In this document: positions 11,310-22,700 of the stretch, in pieces
How the letters are laid out: every line of letters begins with the position of its first letter
Position numbering within the stretch: position 1 is the first letter of the stretch
Source of the DNA: Diplolepis rosae
Taxonomy: Eukaryota > Arthropoda > Insecta > Hymenoptera > Diplolepididae
DNA length: 64,000 nucleotides
NCBI GenBank assembly: GCA_030998225.1
Contig: JAPYXD010000753.1
Span: 1,488,001-1,552,000, forward strand
Direction of reading: 5' to 3'
Made by a program: the position numbers and the translations under genes
Notes under the pieces: model-generated
The model's database searches: none
What the model saw: only the letters and a program-made list of their open reading frames with translations
What the model was told of the DNA's origin: nothing

Positions 11310-11700
11310 TAAAATTTCTGATAAAAAGACTATATTATTTTTCTCGTTTTAACCACAGAAATTTTGCGGAAATTCTGTTGTCCACTTTTCCGCACAAATT
11401 CTGCGGAATGTGGACTACAGAAATTCTGCAGAATTTCCACACTTTTTTTTCTACTTGGATTAATATTAATCTTCTTCTCGGTTACTTGACTTAGAAAAGT
11501 GGAATTCACCTCATCTGGAAATATATTGCAAAATATTAAGCAAACAATAAAATTCAATCATTCGTTTGACATGCTATATCATACCAACTTTATTATAGTT
11601 TGTTGAGATGAGATTATATTGTACACAAAGAAAAAGTAAAGAATGACTATAAATATTTGTGATCGTTATATAGAATTTACTTAAGAAAATAAGGAATAGA
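11310..11700 (-). pseudogene. relic D1: promoter and exon-2a remnant of a C-like copy
   Basis: At 11480-11530 the minus strand reads an AG acceptor then EVNSTFLSQVTEKK, matching exon 2a of gene C (DLNPTLLSQLTENK) with the same upstream TTTCCAG. Bases 11570-11700 match the region upstream of gene C (45690-45840). Bases 11310-11345 match a tract downstream of gene C (around 35000). The signal exon and exons 2b-5 are missing, so this looks like a copy collapsed by deletions. A palindromic GAAATTCTG-rich insert occupies 11345-11445. Confidence 0.55.
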
Positions 11701-12233
11701 GTGACCGCCCTATCCTATTCTACGTAAGCCTTCCACAGGTGCTCAGCTTGGGGCCCTAACAGTTTCTTGAAATATTGTAAATTTAACCACAAACCGATTC
11801 ACCGTCGCGTTTAATATATTCTGATAATTAATAATAGTTCTAATGACAAATCTTTGGCCATGAGCACAATAAAAAAATTATAAAAGTACAATAGTTAATT
11901 TAGAGATTTAGTCTCGATATGATTAAAAAAATATTAGAAATCTCCCGAAGTCTTGGTTACTGCCACAAGCATATAGGTGTTTCAAGCTCTTTATTCCTGA
12001 ATAAACTTCAAAAATAAAATTGCTTTGCAACGCCTTGGGTGGTTGAGGGCATTAAACTCAGATAAGGCAGAAAGCCCTTACCCTGTTCCGAGAACGTCTC
12101 AGGAAATAAATGTCCATCTTTTTCGTTCGTTCAAATATTCTTTATTGTTCATAAATTCTGGTACATGCTATTACATATATAAGTATTAGACATTTGTTGG
12201 TCCCTCTGCTGTCCGAAATGAAAACGTAGTAAA

Positions 12234-12770
12234 CTCGAGATTCCCTATAACGAGAAGCTTGAGCATCGGAGACCTCTCTGCAACGAGCGCGAGAGGGATC
12301 CCCTCCATATCCTACTTGTTGCTACGCGCTGTTATGCGCATTATATAATGCGTGCAGTCAGTCTGTCAGTGAGGCTATGTGAATAATTTATTTACATAGT
12401 TAAAAGTCCATAAAAAAGATTTCTGTGAGTGTTGAACACGGAATTAACTTATTTGACGGTATGTACTCAAAATACTAAAAATATAATAATATAATAATAA
12501 AAATATCTATGCTTATCAGGTGTATTTTTGAATATTTTCAGAAAAAAAGAAAAGTCTTGATAATGAATAAAAAAATGGAAATTTTGACAAATTTGGAAAA
12601 CGGGATGAAAAATCGGGAAAATTGCCAAAAATACATTTCAAATTCGAGCGCGTTTCATTCCGTTGGTAGTGGGAGAAGAGGGGTCGATCGTCTGCTCGTT
12701 ATAGGGAGGCGTGACGCGCTCGTAAAAGGGAGGCTTTGTTACAGGGAATCTCGATTGCAAGTCGCATTCG
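12234..12770. mobile_element. possible pogo/Tigger-like remnant
   Basis: Inverted terminal-like motifs TCGAGATTCCCTATAACGAG (left) and CTCGTTATAGGGAGG plus GGGAATCTCGAT (right) occur. A plus-strand frame around 12550-12625 reads KKRKVLIMNKKMEILTNLEN, which resembles the N-terminal helix-turn-helix start of CENP-B/Tigger-type transposases. No DDE domain is present. The family call is tentative. Confidence 0.35.
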
Positions 12771-13244
12771 CTATAGAGGCGAAAGTCCCGCGATCCTTTG
12801 TTTGCTCACGTACATCTCACACAGCCATACGATGCCCCGACTACCGGCGAAGATTCCCGAACATAGAAACTAATGAGACCTTTAAATTTTCATCTTTCGC
12901 ATGTTTTTTACTTTTTGACAGATTTGCAGTTTGAGATTTGATACTGATTGGTATTCTACACTGTGCTAATTATAATAATTGTCACACGTGGAAACGCACA
13001 TACATTTTTCAAAATCGATCCATAAGAGATGTTGAGAACCTCTGCTACCCCTCTAATGCCAACCCGACGATTTTTTATCATAATTTTCTTCAATTTTTCG
13101 ATGTTATCGTCGTTAACAGAGGTGTATTGACGACTTGCATGAGGAAGGTTTTCTACAAACTCATGTCCCTGACTGAATGCTTTATGCTACTCAAATACTT
13201 GCGTTCCCCAATCGGAAATTTCGTACTTACGCCCGTATATACAA

Positions 13245-14670
13245 CGGGCGCAGTACTGCGCCTGTAATGGCAAGCCAGTGCTGGCTGACCAGTGCAGGCA
13301 TAGTACGGGCTATAATACAAGCATAGCACTACGCCAGTGTCGGAAGACCAGCAGCAGCATGGCAGCTATGGCTTAACTCAGGCCCAATGCACATAAACTG
13401 AATGATGGCTAGCCCGTACTTTCCGTAGTTATGCCAAGCGTCGGCTCAATACGGGCACCATACGGGCCTGATGCAAAATGATAACGACGGCTAACCCGTA
13501 CTTCCCACAGTTATGCCAAGCGTCTGCTCAATACTGGCACCATACGGGCACCATGAAAAATTATGACGACGTTTTTAAACGGATTTATGAAAAATCATTT
13601 CAGTATTTTCTTTTTCTTGGGTGAAACATAAGAAATTGATATAGGAATTTTATGTTTATATCTTCTTAATAGAAAACATCTCTCTGACTGAACATTTTTT
13701 AAATGTATAAAATTGATAAGAAGTATGGAAATTTGAATAGGAAAAAATACATTGATTCAAATTTTGAACATTTATTGGCATGAAATTTTACTGAAATTTT
13801 ATTTTTGAAGTGTTCAAATGCTTATAAAATTTTACACGATCTGTTAGATGTTTATTTAAGGCAGATTTTTCCAAAATATCGGAAAAAAGTATTGTTTCTT
13901 AGTAATAATAAGAAGAAGTGGGATGAGTCGTTCTCGCGTGCAAGAGCGACGAGAAAGAAACAAATGCAGCACGCGCCGCCGCCTCTCCCTACTCGCTTCA
14001 CACCGACAGGAGGTGCTTCTGTAGTTGTTACTGCGTCGGTATCCGATCTTTGCACCTAATCTCCTTTATGTTTTGTTGTTGCAAGATGTTTTGTATCGCG
14101 GCGTAATTGTTTTTTACAAGTTTGGTTCGCTGAGCTTCGTCTTGCCCAGGATAAATTGAATACTCTTCGTTGTACACGGTAAGTTCAATTATGAATATAC
14201 ACTTGGACTTGGATACGAAATGAATAATTGAATTTTATGGAATTCACTTGCAATTTCTGAAATTCGCTTCAATTGAACATATGTAAAAAACTCCGACTAT
14301 TTTAACTACAATTCTTATCACTAACATAAATTATTTTGGTGTATTGAATTTAAGTGAATTTTATAGAATTGAATTATTCATTCCAATTCCAAGTATATTC
14401 ATTTTAGTGAATGAAGCAGAGTGAACTTAAAGTTTCTTGAATTAACTTCAAATTATGTACAACCAGTACGGGACCAGCACTGGTCTGCTAGTGCTGAAAA
14501 TCGTTATCATGCCCGACATGTGCCAGTACCGCGCCAGCACCAAATACCAGCGCTGAAAACCAGTACGGGACCAGCAATGGTCTGCCAGTGCTAAAAATCA
14601 TTATCATGCCTGACATATGCCAGTGCGGGCACCAGTACTGTCTGCCAGAACTGCGCCCGTACTGGCAGGT
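13245..14670. repeat. GC-rich subterminal tandem repeats flanking an AT-rich core
   Basis: The left side has an 82-bp tandem unit (starting about 13407 and 13489: GTTATGCCAAGCGTC plus ACCATACGGG). The right side has a unit of about 97 bp (14462 and 14559: ACCAGTACGGGACCAGCA). Motifs such as GGGCGCAGTACTG near 13247 recur inverted near 14650. This resembles a DNA transposon with repeated subterminal motifs. The short frames here are low-complexity artefacts. Bases 13570-14450 hold nothing recognisable. Confidence 0.4.
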
Positions 14671-14924
14671 TGTCTCGATAGAGTAGACTCCCAAAACACT
14701 TATGTAACATTTCGAATGATTCCGTAGCCGTAATTCTATTGGAAACACAAAATTTCAAGCAAAATAGTTGTTCAAGTTTTTTCCATAGTAAAAATCGCCA
14801 GATAAACTTTTCGCGTCGTAAACGACAGTCAAAGAAGGTGTTACCAACCTAGAAAAAAAACTTTTTACCGTTTCGGTTTACGCGCGCGGTTTAACTGGAC
14901 CGGTGCGGGACAAATTTGACCAGA

Positions 14925-15302
14925 TGATATATTGTTCTATTACCATCATAAATTAGTGCATATTTTACAGTTTTTAGGTCGAAAAGCGACTTAATATCTA
15001 TTGTTTGTAAAAGAATAAAACTTTTTACTCATATAAATTATCTTTTAGATCTTATGGTAAAAAACAAGAACCAACTCATTTTCTTTTTAATTTAACAAAT
15101 AATGTTCCGATTTTTTAATTTCAACATGAGTTGGAAAAGATAAAGTTTTTGAAATAGAATTTTCGTAATCCTACATTCCTCTAGCAATAGAAATAACTCT
15201 ACCCTTAATAGGTAATGGAGCAATGTTTTTTTCAATTGTCTTAACTTCAACAAATGCTTTCTGGTTTTTTCCTGAAATGTAAATGTGGTACTTTCTTGTG
15301 AT
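14925..15302 (-). pseudogene. relic D2: exons 2b and 3 of a C-like copy, splice sites destroyed
   Basis: Minus-strand 15302-15208 reads TRKYHIYISGKNQKAFVEVK and on to NIAPLP, aligned with KKKYSIYISEKKQKAFAEVK...DIALML of gene C. The donor GTAAGG is changed to ATTAAGG, and DIAL has become NIAP. At 15012-14925 an exon-3-like stretch (SLFDLKTVKYALIYDGNRTI) follows, but its acceptor CAG is CAA. Both changes are visible directly and make this a dead fragment. No exon 1, 2a, 4 or 5 is found around it. Confidence 0.65.
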
Positions 15303-15671
15303 GAATTTTAATTATAGCTATATTTTTTGTGTACTGCTTCGTACATATACTCGATAAAGGTCCCTTTGAAGTAAATGTTATCAAGCACAAGCAAACTAAC
15401 TTGTTAAAAACTACAATTACTTTTTCTAAAAAAAAGAGCTGGGAATATTTATGATTCTTTCAAAACTTATAAATAAGCAAAAAACTTATCGTCACTGTAA
15501 GTGAGTCGTAAAGATTATTTATCAGCTGTACGTGCAACTCTATAAAGTTTACATTTTATATTTCAATGAACTTCAACATTATTTTATGAATTTCGGTACC
15601 ACTTTATAATTTAATGAATAAAATTAGGTAGGGTGAAGTTTTCAAAAATAGAGCGAAGATCTTATAAGCAT

Positions 15672-15677
15672 TTTATT
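15672..15677 (-). promoter_or_regulatory. poly(A) signal of gene B
   Basis: AATAAA on the minus strand in a tract homologous to the 3' end of gene A. It lies about 1.07 kb past the stop codon of B because an insertion (15870-16400) lengthens this 3' region. Confidence 0.45.
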
Positions 15678-15869
15678 TGTTGTAATTATAACAATACACA
15701 CAATATTATAATTATACAGGAATATGTAGTGAGATACAAAATTTTTCAAACGAGGAAGTAAAGTAACACTATGCGGAAAGATATAAAAGCATATTCATGA
15801 AAAAAATTGTTTTATAATTCATGATTATGTCAAGGAAAGCATATTCTAGCTCAAAAGGTAATAATTACA

Positions 15870-16400
15870 CTTAGAAAAAAAATTTGATTTAATCAAAGGA
15901 AATTAATTGTCTGAGACTTCCTATCTTTTAAAAAATTATTTATTTGAATTAAATAAAATATTTTTTAATTTATACAAAGTATCTTTGAACCAAATAAAAA
16001 TTTGCTAATATCAAATAAATTTTTGCCTTAAATCAAACAATTTATATCTTTGACCATATACAAATTCAATAATTTGTTTGTTTTGAAGAAAATTTATTTA
16101 GCCCAAAGATATTTTGTTTTAATTAAACAAATGTTATTTAATTGAAATGAATCATTTGTTTGAATCAAAAAAAGTCTTTTAAACAAATCATTTTCTTTCA
16201 TGCAATCAAATATTTTTTGTCCGCCGTACACCGAAAGTTAGCCTTGTTGATCTCGTTTTGTGCGTGGAAAGTTACTTTTCCCGCACTAGTGCGGTAAAAT
16301 TTTAAGTATGCGGAAAATCAAAATAAACTTAAAATTGTACATTTACATTTACATTTCCTAAATAATGGAAGAATTTCCAGTTACTTTGAGAAATAAGTTT
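15870..16400. mobile_element. TTTGATTAAACAAAT-rich insertion in the 3' region of gene B
   Basis: The 3' region of gene A is contiguous at the corresponding point (about 1480-1510). In B roughly 500 bp intervene, built of repeated TTTGTTTGAATTAA-type blocks in both orientations (15880-16215). Clear terminal repeats were not resolved. Confidence 0.4.
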
Positions 16401-16748
16401 ATCTACCTGTAATAGTAATTTTTACCTAGGAGATTGTTAGGAAAATTCCAAATATATAATATAATAGTTTAAATAGTAAATAGTAAATAGTTTAAACTGT
16501 GCTGAAATACATTTTCCAAAAATTACCAGAACACAATAAACACATGAATATCAGTAACTTTTCAAAGAAACTCCAATAAATTTGTATTAACATCTTTTGA
16601 AAATTTTCTTTGAGAATGATGATGTTGTCTGTATAAGGAATAAGTATGGAGGTATATTGAAAAATACGTTTTTCTACCCAAAATAAAGAATGTAGTTTAC
16701 AAAACTGTGAGAAAATTTCGGAATATTTTATACATTTTGTACATAGTA

Positions 16749-19700
16749 TTAAGAGCGATTCACCTGATGATCTTTGTTTGTTTCTATCGGCGGGTGTTCA
16801 CGTTCCTCGAGCACTTTCTTTATTATATTTAGATGGAAGAGATCTCTATACGTTGATTTACAATCTTCAATTTCGGGATTGCGCGGGAAACTAAGTAGTC
16901 CGACAAGTTCATTACCAGAGAATATAGGATCACCTTCTTTTTCCTAAAAAATTAAGTTTTAATTTTTTACTAGATCATGTAATACATTGATACAGCAATG
17001 TTAAACGTGTTTCTATGTTCGATTGTAAACTTGAAAAGCCACAGAAAAAATCCGGGGTTGTATTTACCCGCATTCCAAATAAGATAAAATACATTTTACC
17101 CTGGATCTTAAAAACCGGATTCTAGTGTAGAATTTAATATATTTTACACCAGACTTCGGATGAATAGGGGAGAAGCGACTTAATTGGCGCACGCTTAATT
17201 ACGAAAATAGTCATATTATATTTATTCTTGCATAATATCTTATTAGTGAAAAAAGCCTAATCATTCTATTGCTTAAAAATTTTTTTATTGATCCCGAATC
17301 GAAATATAAGTACATTTTTGATCCTCCATAGTGCTGAATGAATCCCCCTTTAGATCTACTTAGTCATTAACATCCTCATTGGATTCTCTTATGCTCTATT
17401 TAGTCTGCTTTTAATTCTCGGTTAGTCTCTTTAATATTTTAGGTCCGATTTTAATTCTTTGTAACAAATCAGCAAATGCTTCATAGATACCTAATAAAGA
17501 TATTTCGCAATACTTTGTAATGAACACGTGTCTGAATTCAAGAAGGATAAATTGGGAGAATTGTTTAACACCACTTTAAGATTGAACAAACATTTGGGTG
17601 TTCTCAGTAAAAGTGCTTTATTTGTTCGATATCTTTATGATACTCATTTTTCGTTTGGACAGTATTAATAACTATATTTCATAAAATTTAGTCAATAAGA
17701 TATCTGATACCAAAAAAAGTTTAATTAATATTTATTAAAATATTTTACGTATTATTGAAAGCTGCGGCTTTACTTTGATACAAATGTTCTTAAAAATATG
17801 CGAATATTAATCTTTCTATTAAGGGGGTGTTCTCATCGAACGGTTTCAGAAAATCGATTTTCTTTTTCATTTTTTCAAAGATTAGGGATCTAAGAACGAT
17901 TCAAAGAAGTACGACTTGTTTTACTATGGCAATTACGTCAAGAAATTTAAACTCAATTTGTCGCTTTTTTTCATTGGAAACTTTAAACGCGTTTTTCTCA
18001 AAACTACTTTTTCCAAACTGGTCCCCACGATTTCTAAGAAACTAGTAGACGGATGTTGATAAACTTTTTTTTTAAATGTGTGGAAGTGTACTCGCTATTG
18101 TCTGACGGACGCTTTTCCCCCTATTGTTTATAACAAATGTTTAATGAATTTTGAAAGATGAAAAAAAGGTGAAAAAAACGATTTTTTGTTTATAGCTCGC
18201 CATTTTGACAATTGTTATGATAAAAAAAGCCATCGTCAGACGATAACTACACTACCATAGATATAGAAAAACATTCACTCTTGTGTTTCAGACCAGCCAT
18301 TTTTCAGATTTGGTGGAAACGATCAACCAACTTTTTTTGGAAGGCCTATGTTCGCAAGGGTTCAGTGGCCAAACCGTGCAAATTTTTTCATACAAGTTTT
18401 CTGAATTTTGTAGTCTAAGGGTTAATAAAACTTTTAAAAGAAACCGCATTAAAAAATCAATTATAGTTTTCTCACAGTAAAATTCCAAAAAACGCTTCAA
18501 AATACGGCCAATCCATGAGAACACCCCCTTAAATATTGAAAAATATTAAATAATAGTACATCCAACTTCAATATTAAATATTATACGAGAGGTTATTATA
18601 AAATGAGTTAAAAATACTTTATGCTTGAACCGCATCAAGTACTGCGTTTTTTAAATAAAATTTACCTGACAAAAATTATTTAATTTTTATTATAATATTA
18701 TCGGAATATTTATAGTATTAAAGATAATTAAGCGTACTTTTTGAAATAGCTAAAATTTCAGTTCAAATATTCTTAATAAATAATCGCTATGAGGTATGCA
18801 AAAAATTAACATCAATCTACCTTCTTACTTAAGGGGGGAGATACCTCTAGAACTTTCAAAAAATCAAAAATTTTTTTTTTGCTCAAATCGATTGAAAAAC
18901 TATTCAAAAATATAATCCCAAAGTTCTATTGGTAACCCGTAAGTTGAATGGAACATATTTTTCATGTACAAAAACTTTGAGGCTCGTTTTCTCGAAACTA
19001 ACTTTTTTTATCCGGCCATCAAGATTGCGAGCAAACTATTCATCCGATTTACTTGAATGAAACGGTATTTTATAGATAATTCTATATTCAAGTGCGTGGT
19101 AGGGCGCTTTTTCGAGAAAAATAGTATTTCTACAGTTGTTTAACTATTTTCATGTCAAAAAACACGGGTAAAAATGGCACTTTTTCACGAAACGCATGAA
19201 AATATACCCAATTTTTCGAAATTCTCAAAACCCCCCGGTTATGCACTCGATAAAAGCTTCCCGATTTATAAAAAATTTTCTTTTATCGTTTCAGATGAAA
19301 AACCTAGCCAGGAAGTTGACGGCCGCAAAAAATGTTAGCAGCGACGCTATCGGCGGGATCCGTCATATTTCCGCCATTTTGTATTTTTCTATCATGAAAA
19401 AATTGTTTTTTTGAAGTTAAATAATTCCTTCTAATATATGCAAAAGATCCGGAAAAAAATGTGGAAAAGTGTAATGGAATATTTCATAAACAGAGCATGG
19501 TCCTGCAAACTTAGCCGTGGAGGCCATATGAATGATATTGTTTTTCATTATTAATGGCAAACCTTCTGCTATTGAATGAAATAAAAATCAAATGATTCTT
19601 CACATAAAACTCGCGTTTTTCTTATAAATCAAAATGAAACCTCCAATTGGAAAACCCTGTATAAATGTTTCCTTGAGCATGCAAGTTTTTTTTTTAATTC

Positions 19701-22700
19701 GATGTACTTACATATAGTCTAGGTGTTGAATGTATAACATAAATGTATGGGTCTTCAAACGGTGCAATTATACCCTTTACGTCTTCTATGTCAGGCTGTA
19801 CAAAACACATCATAATATTTATAATAAATATATATATATCCAAGATCTTAAAATATGCAGAGATTAATATTCTGGATATTACAGTTAAACATCCAGTTAG
19901 ATATTACAATTGAACATATAAAATGGCTGTCCCATGGTTGGAAATCCATTTTTCCCCGTGCAAGAAAGCAACTTCCAGCCCGATTTACACGCTCAAAAAC
20001 GTGCGTTGTTTGAACATTTGTTGAAGAAAATAGCACAGTCAAGTCTCGTTTTTTCAAGTCTTGTTTATTTCAAATCTCGTGTATTCCAAGTTTAACGCTC
20101 CCCTCCACGCCCCACTATTTCACTGTCACGTGATGCTCTGAGGAACGCTCGGATTAAGTGAGAAGAGTGGGGGCGAAGGGCATTTAGTCGGTGACAACTG
20201 AAGCAGTGGTGGGGACCCCTCGTCACTTGAAATAAAGAAGACTCTCTCGTTTCGGGATACTTGAAATAAACGAGAATTGTCTGTATATGCACCAAGGGAG
20301 GAAAAGGGTCGTTTTTTTTCGAGCGCGATGTTTCCAGAATGAGTCAAAAGTCAAAGGCACTCTCGACCTAGACTCGTACTGAAAACATCGTGCTCGACAA
20401 AAGACTCCCCATTCCCTCCATTGGTGCATAATATACTATTTTGTTAACAATGTCAAGTAAGGTTTACAAAAAAATAAGGTGTTGTATTTACCCAGATTCG
20501 GGATATATTCTATATTAAACCCCAGAAGTCGATTGGTATAACACAGAATTATAGCGGAGAATCTATGTTTTACACGAGATTCTGAGTGCATATAACACCT
20601 GTTTCTTCTGTTTTTTGCAAAATGCGTTTTTTTGTAGAAAATTATTCTTGAAGCTCTGGCCAGAAATTATGATGGTTAAGAAATCGCAATTTAACAAAAA
20701 ACTTTTTTCTACTAGCGGGTCAAAAATCATTAAAGCTAGCCGTTTTTCAAATCAACTCCCCTCCCTGTTTCTTCGCCAGACAATGAACCCGGAACTGTGT
20801 TAGTATTACTTCAGGGTCATTGTTTAGAGGCGCAATACGCCGTGCCTCGGCAACCTCCTATTCTGCCTGCATGGACTTTATTCACAGCCTCTCTAAGGCT
20901 ACCTATTCGGAGCCACCTCCCGAAAAGCTGCGCACCTCATAGTCCTCGGGATGCGATCTGCCCGGGGCTTTTCCTCTGACGGTGCAGAGGTAACATTGCG
21001 GATTCCTTGTGCAGGTCCCCGCAATGTGTCCCTTCTCACCGCATTTCCAGCAGCTCCTACTGCGGTCTGGCCCCCTGCAGTCAACCTCCATGTGGCCAAA
21101 GCCAAGGCAGCGGTAACATCGCTTGACCTCCGTCTTCCTGCGGACCCTGCAGGAGACCCACTCGATCTTGATGCGGGTCGCCTTCAGTAATTTCAAGGCC
21201 CGCGCTTCCTCCGTTCTAATGAAGGCCTTCCTCATGCCTCTGAGGGGCCTCTTCGTCAGGGACACCTCCACACCCGATGATGGCTCCTCCCGTAGGCAGC
21301 TCCAAACTGCCTCAGCTAATCTTCATCCTCCACGGTGGCATCTATGTCCAGGATCTCCACCTCGACCCTGGGGACATGGTAGTGGCCGGATCTGGACGTT
21401 CCAATTACTCTGCGGAAGGCAGAGGAAGGCGGGGGATCCTTCGTCCTGGTCCCTCTAATTCCTCCCATTTTTGCCCCAAACTCTTCGGGGTTTATGCGGC
21501 TCTTCAGATTTTTCAGAATCGCCGCGTAACTGACCCCTCCGAGGGTTTTATCAAAATAGCCTCTGATCAAGGTGGTCTTGATCGCACTGATTTTTTTTCC
21601 TCCTGTTTGTTCTTTGTCTTCTTTCGGATGTCCTTCTTAATAGAGGCCCCCACCCACTCCTCCGGTTGCTTTGAGGCTTTCGGCCTCTTCCATCTTCTCC
21701 AGGATCTGTGTGATCCTCTGAATCATTTTACACTCATCCACTGAAATTCTCCGGAGTGAGGCCTGATACAGTTTGGCTTCAGACTTCCCGCCCTCGGGCA
21801 TCTCCCTCACTTCAAATTCACCTCCAAATAACTACTCACACAAACTTTTGTTTAAATTTTCATACTCCATTTTATTCTCACGATTAGCTAGGGAAGTATT
21901 CGGTCCACCCCTGCAGAGCCCCGCATGCAGGGGTAAGGCCTCAATACTCTTGGAGGTGGCCTGGTTTCCTAGAGACAAGGTGTAAGACATCACTCCCTGG
22001 TGCCATGTAGCCCTCGGCACGGTAGTTAACACCTTTTTTAAAAACTTTTTCATCACGAAAGTATCATATAATTATTTTTTACTGTCTCAATTTCGAATAG
22101 TAGTTCTCATTCATTTAAATACGATCATATCTCAAGTGAACATAGAAGAAAGTAAATGATTTCACAGAGTGGGCCATCTAACATTTGGAATTTGAATCGG
22201 CTATAAAGAAAAACTTATGGATATTTTTCCAAAAGTATGGTTTTATTCGAAAGTTTCAACTTTCTATTTGAGAATGAAACATAACATCATTTAAATGACT
22301 ACCACGGCTGGCCTTACAGTACCCCATTCGACCAACCCAATTTTCCAATACATTTCCGATTGTTTGGGTTCAAACCCGTGAATGGCAAGTTCGATTTCGT
22401 TTTTTAAGGCCTCAATCGTCTCTGGATGGTTAGCGTAACACTCATTCTTAACGTCTCCTCACAAAAAATAGTCCAACGGGGCAAAATCACAGCTCCTATT
22501 TCGGCTGATTATTTGATTTTCGAAAACGATGCGCAAAAGACCGATTGTTACGTTAGCAGTGTGGCACCGTCCTGTTGAAACCAAATGTCGTCCATGTCAT
22601 CCTCTTCAATTTTTGGAAACAAAAATTCGTTGAACATGGCACGGTAACGCTCGCCATTGACCGTAACGACGACTCCTTGCTCATTTTCGAAGAAAAATGG

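Noticed and set aside
12509..12934. 141-codon open frame as an intact gene
   Set aside because: Only the first part resembles a transposase helix-turn-helix; the rest overlaps the terminal inverted-repeat region. Treated as a transposon remnant.
13245..13560. CRISPR-like array from regularly spaced repeats
   Set aside because: Units are contiguous, degenerate tandem repeats without unique spacers, in a eukaryotic genome.
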